A stretch of DNA of 64,000 nucleotides from positions 62,001 to 126,000 of the forward strand of contig JBEBHP010000005.1 in assembly GCA_040080835.1 (NCBI GenBank), given 5' to 3'. A program made the translations under genes and the position numbers. This stretch comes from SZUA-430 sp040080835 (GTDB lineage: Bacteria; Pseudomonadota; Alphaproteobacteria; Micropepsales; Micropepsaceae). Each line of letters starts with the position of its first letter. Within the stretch, counting starts at the first letter, position 1. Positions 61,607 through 64,000 of the stretch are shown here, piece by piece. The notes beneath the pieces were generated by a model. The model was not told the DNA's origin, ran no database searches, and saw nothing but the letters and a program-made list of their open reading frames with translations.

Positions 61607-62575
61607 CTAGAGCCCGTCGAATAAAGCGGTCGACAGGTAACGTTCCGCAAATGACGGGATGATCACGACGATTGTCTTGCCGCTCATGTCCTTGCGGGCG
61701 GCGATTTCAAGGGCCGCTGCAACCGCCGCGCCTGACGAAATGCCTACCGGAATACCCTCGAGCCTTGCGATCTTGCGCGCCGTTGCGAAGGCCGTTTCGT
61801 TACCGATGGTGACGATCTCGTCGATCACACTGCGATCAAGTATGCCGGGCACGAAGCCCGCGCCGATGCCCTGGATCTTGTGCGGACCGGGCTGGCGTCC
61901 GGACAGCACGGCGCTGTCCTCCGGCTCGACGGCGATCATGCGGATCGACGGCTTGTGTTTCTTCAGTGCGTGGCCCACGCCCGTGATCGTGCCACCAGTG
62001 CCTACGCCTGAAATCACGATATCGACCTTGCCTGCGGTATCGTTCCAGATCTCTTCGGCGGTTGTCTTGACGTGGATCGCGGGGTTCGCCGGGTTCTCAA
62101 ACTGCTGGGGAATGACAGAGTTTGGAATTTCCCTTGCGAGGTCCTGGGCTCTTGCGACGGCACCTCGCATGCCCTGGGCAGCCGGAGTGAGTTCGAGCCT
62201 TGCGCCCAGAAGCAAAAGCATTTTCCTGCGCTCAATCGACATCGATTCCGGCATGACCAGGATCAGCGGATAGCCTTTGGCTGCGGCAACGAAGGCGAGC
62301 GCAATGCCGGTGTTACCCGACGTCGGTTCAATGAGCGTCGTGCCCGGCTTTATCTTGCCGTGGGCTTCGAGATCCTCGATCATGGACACACCAATGCGGT
62401 CCTTGACGCTTGAGAGCGGATTGAAGAATTCGAGCTTCAGCAGAATGTCGGCGCGAGCGCCAGCATCCTTCGCGATCTTGTGGGCACGCACCAGCGGCGT
62501 GTTGCCCACCGTCTCGGTGATTGAATCATAGACGCGGCCACGGCCGGGCTTTTCAGTCTGGGAGGCGTTACTCAT
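61607..62575 (-). CDS. cysK: Cysteine synthase A (O-acetylserine sulfhydrylase)
   Basis: The protein has 322 residues. The PLP lysine is in NPLSSVKDRIG, the substrate loop is EPTSGNTGIAL, and the phosphate loop is ISGVGTGGTITGVG. GISSGAAVAAALE is also typical. It makes cysteine from O-acetylserine and sulfide. It lies 15 bp after an Rrf2 regulator gene, which suggests sulfur-linked control. Confidence 0.94.
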   Translation of the reverse strand: MSNASQTEKPGRGRVYDSITETVGNTPLVRAHKIAKDAGARADILLKLEFFNPLSSVKDRIGVSMIEDLEAHGKIKPGTTLIEPTSGNTGIALAFVAAAKGYPLILVMPESMSIERRKMLLLLGARLELTPAAQGMRGAVARAQDLAREIPNSVIPQQFENPANPAIHVKTTAEEIWNDTAGKVDIVISGVGTGGTITGVGHALKKHKPSIRMIAVEPEDSAVLSGRQPGPHKIQGIGAGFVPGILDRSVIDEIVTIGNETAFATARKIARLEGIPVGISSGAAVAAALEIAARKDMSGKTIVVIIPSFAERYLSTALFDGL

Positions 62576-62590
62576 AGGGTGAGTCCTTGG

Positions 62591-63043
62591 TTAGATCGCA
62601 AAATCGGCGCGCGTTTCCGCCGGGTCTGCCAGCCCGGTTTCCTCGGCCCGGCGACACAGGTCATCAATGGATATTGCGTCGAGCTGTTTCAACAGGTTTG
62701 TGTGAATTTCCTCAACTGCCGGCCTGACTACGTGTTCGCCGATCGGGGAGGCGCCGCTCAATGGGGGCTCGTCTGCGGCTTCGAGTTCGGCAACGATGCG
62801 CACGACTTCGCCGGCGGTAATTCTTCGCCTCTCCTTGGCGAGTCGATAGCCTCCGCGAGGTCCGCGCACGCCCTTCAGCACACCTTGCCGGACGAGCGCC
62901 TGCATGACCTGTTCCAGGTAGCGATCAGGCACGCCCTGGCGCCGCATGATCTCTTTCGACTGAACGGGTTCGGGCCTCGAGTTGCATGCAATGTCGACCA
63001 CTGCCTCAAGCGCCAATATGGCTTTGCGTGACAATCGGAGCAT
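62591..63043 (-). CDS. Rrf2 family transcriptional regulator
   Basis: The protein has 150 residues. The winged helix is LSRKAILALEAVVDIACNS, then KEIMRRQGVPDRYLEQVMQA and GPRGGYRLAKERRRITAGEV. The three cluster cysteines of IscR are not present in LEAADEPPLSGASPIGEHV, so it is the apo (CymR-like) class. It precedes cysK and may control it, as CymR does through the CysK protein in Firmicutes; this is inference. The true start is the ATG at 63043. Confidence 0.88.
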   Translation of the reverse strand: MLRLSRKAILALEAVVDIACNSRPEPVQSKEIMRRQGVPDRYLEQVMQALVRQGVLKGVRGPRGGYRLAKERRRITAGEVVRIVAELEAADEPPLSGASPIGEHVVRPAVEEIHTNLLKQLDAISIDDLCRRAEETGLADPAETRADFAI

Positions 63044-63047
63044 TTGA

Positions 63048-63515
63048 TCAATCCTTTTCCGTATTGCTTGTGCCGGTGGAACCGAAGCCACCGGAACCGC
63101 GCGCTGAAGAAGACAATTCCCGAACCCGTTCAAACACGGCGGAGGTGACAGGCGCGATGATGAGTTGCGCGATCCGGTCATTGCGCCCGATCCGGAATGC
63201 CTGCTTTCCGTGGTTGATGAGGATGATCTTCACCTCGCCACGATAGTCTGCGTCAATGGTGCCGGGCGCGTTCAGCACGGTGACGCCGTGTTTCAGCGCG
63301 AGACCTGATCTGGGCCGCACCTGGCCCTCAAAGCCTTCCGGGATCGCCAGTGCGAAGCCTGTTGCGACGGCGAGAACTGCGCCGGGCTCGAGCGTCACAT
63401 CTTCTGCAGACGCGATATCGTATCCCGCCGAGTTCGCAGTCGCGCGTGATGGTGGCTTCAAGCCTTCGCCGTTGGACAGGAACTGGAATGGAACGATGAT
63501 ATCGGCCGACGTCAT
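63048..63515 (-). CDS. dut: Deoxyuridine 5'-triphosphate nucleotidohydrolase
   Basis: The protein has 155 residues with all five trimeric dUTPase motifs: SAGYDIAS, RPRSGLALKHGV, GTIDADYRGEV, GRNDRIAQLI and ARGSGGFGSTG. It removes dUTP and supplies dUMP. It overlaps the coaBC stop by 4 bp and is followed by the Rrf2 gene after 4 bp. Confidence 0.96.
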   Translation of the reverse strand: MTSADIIVPFQFLSNGEGLKPPSRATANSAGYDIASAEDVTLEPGAVLAVATGFALAIPEGFEGQVRPRSGLALKHGVTVLNAPGTIDADYRGEVKIILINHGKQAFRIGRNDRIAQLIIAPVTSAVFERVRELSSSARGSGGFGSTGTSNTEKD

Positions 63516-64000
63516 TTTGCTTTCGATCCCAAGTGCTGTGCGACCTTGCGTACCAGCCGATCGGCCACTTCCTGCTTGGTCAGTTTCGGCCAGGCTTCAT
63601 TGCCGCCCTTTGTAATGATGTGGACCGTGTTTTCGTCGCCACCCATCACGCCACGTTCAGGGGACACATCATTTGCCACGATCCAGTCACAGGCCTTCTT
63701 CTTGCGCTTGGCTTGCGCGTGTGCGATCACGTTTTCGGTTTCGGCGGCAAAGCCGATCACAAGTTCAGGGCGGTTTGCCGGGTGATTGGCAATCGTGCGC
63801 AAGATGTCCGGATTCTCAACCAGGCTGAGGTCAGGCAAGTTGCCGGCATCCTTCTTGATCTTTTGTGCCGAGCTTTTGCTTACACGCCAGTCAGCGACGG
63901 CAGCAGTGAACACGGCAACGTCGACCGGCAGAGCCTTTTCGCAGGCGGCCAACATTTCCTGTGCCGATTCAATGCGGATTGTTTTCACGCCAAGCGGTGA
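63512..64000 (-). CDS. coaBC: Phosphopantothenoylcysteine synthase/decarboxylase, C-terminal part
   Basis: The frame is open to the right edge, so the 5' part is outside the window. The visible 162 residues are the C-terminal CoaB (synthase) domain with VAVFTAAVADWRV, ENPDILRTIANH, VIGFAAETENV and DWIVANDVS. It joins cysteine to 4'-phosphopantothenate with CTP and decarboxylates the product in coenzyme A synthesis. The coaBC-dut pair is common in proteobacteria. Confidence 0.93.
   Translation of the reverse strand, partial: SPLGVKTIRIESAQEMLAACEKALPVDVAVFTAAVADWRVSKSSAQKIKKDAGNLPDLSLVENPDILRTIANHPANRPELVIGFAAETENVIAHAQAKRKKKACDWIVANDVSPERGVMGGDENTVHIITKGGNEAWPKLTKQEVADRLVRKVAQHLGSKAK

Overview
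The window is a gene-dense chromosomal segment from an alphaproteobacterium of moderately high GC content. The order tsaB-rimI-fur-plsC-miaB-phoH-ybeY-corC-lnt-HTH-metK-trmB-rimP-nusA-ylxR/L7Ae-infB-rbfA-truB-rpsO-pnp is the usual alphaproteobacterial arrangement. The phaR/phaA/phaB group, the Irr-type regulator beside fabA-fabB-fabI, and the dut-Rrf2-cysK and coaBC genes fit the same class. The genus cannot be fixed from sequence reading alone. No rRNA, tRNA, CRISPR array, prophage or complete insertion sequence was seen.

Layout. (1) 1-3.0 kb: an envelope sugar-transfer module, with a GT39 transferase (cut by the left edge) divergent from a polyprenyl-phosphate sugar synthase (GT2), a LAB_N membrane protein and a small four-helix membrane protein. 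(2) 3.3-9.4 kb: a Rieske oxygenase divergent from an enoyl-CoA hydratase/isomerase and a small HTH protein, then a PAS-GGDEF-EAL protein with a broken GGDEF motif, DUF983, a VOC protein and a pentapeptide-repeat protein. (3) 9.4-12.2 kb: polyhydroxyalkanoate control and precursor supply (phaR, phaA, phaB). (4) 12.5-16.7 kb: a secreted unknown, a DUF985 cupin, gloB and maeB. (5) 16.8-26.9 kb: mutS, a GFA protein, glnD, trpS, usp, nfu, a RutE-like reductase, tsaB and rimI. (6) 26.9-47.8 kb: fur, plsC and the long translation/RNA-processing run ending at pnp and a strong terminator. A TPR-sulfotransferase gene sits unexpectedly between infB and rbfA. (7) 48-50.7 kb: fabA-fabB-fabI on the minus strand for unsaturated fatty acid synthesis. 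(8) 50.9-53.9 kb: irr, then rubrerythrin, a GlpC/HdrD-like Fe-S protein and a DUF3501 protein, with Irr-box-like palindromes upstream of irr and of rubrerythrin. (9) 53.9-55.3 kb: a GIY-YIG nuclease gene enclosed by perfect 34-bp inverted repeats, then a MoeB/ThiF-type E1 enzyme. (10) 55.3-64 kb: a hairpin-rich non-coding stretch, an ABC exporter, an M48 lipoprotein protease, an RlmI-like methyltransferase, a 2-hydroxyacid dehydrogenase, an SH3 protein, cysK, an Rrf2 regulator, dut and coaBC (cut by the right edge).

Most of the window is housekeeping. The parts most worth a second look are the GIY-YIG gene between palindromic inverted repeats (a REP-and-nuclease unit), the rubrerythrin/Fe-S/DUF3501 module that appears to be under Irr control, the terminator lying directly against the metK start codon, the structured non-coding stretch before the ABC exporter, and the sulfotransferase inside the infB operon.
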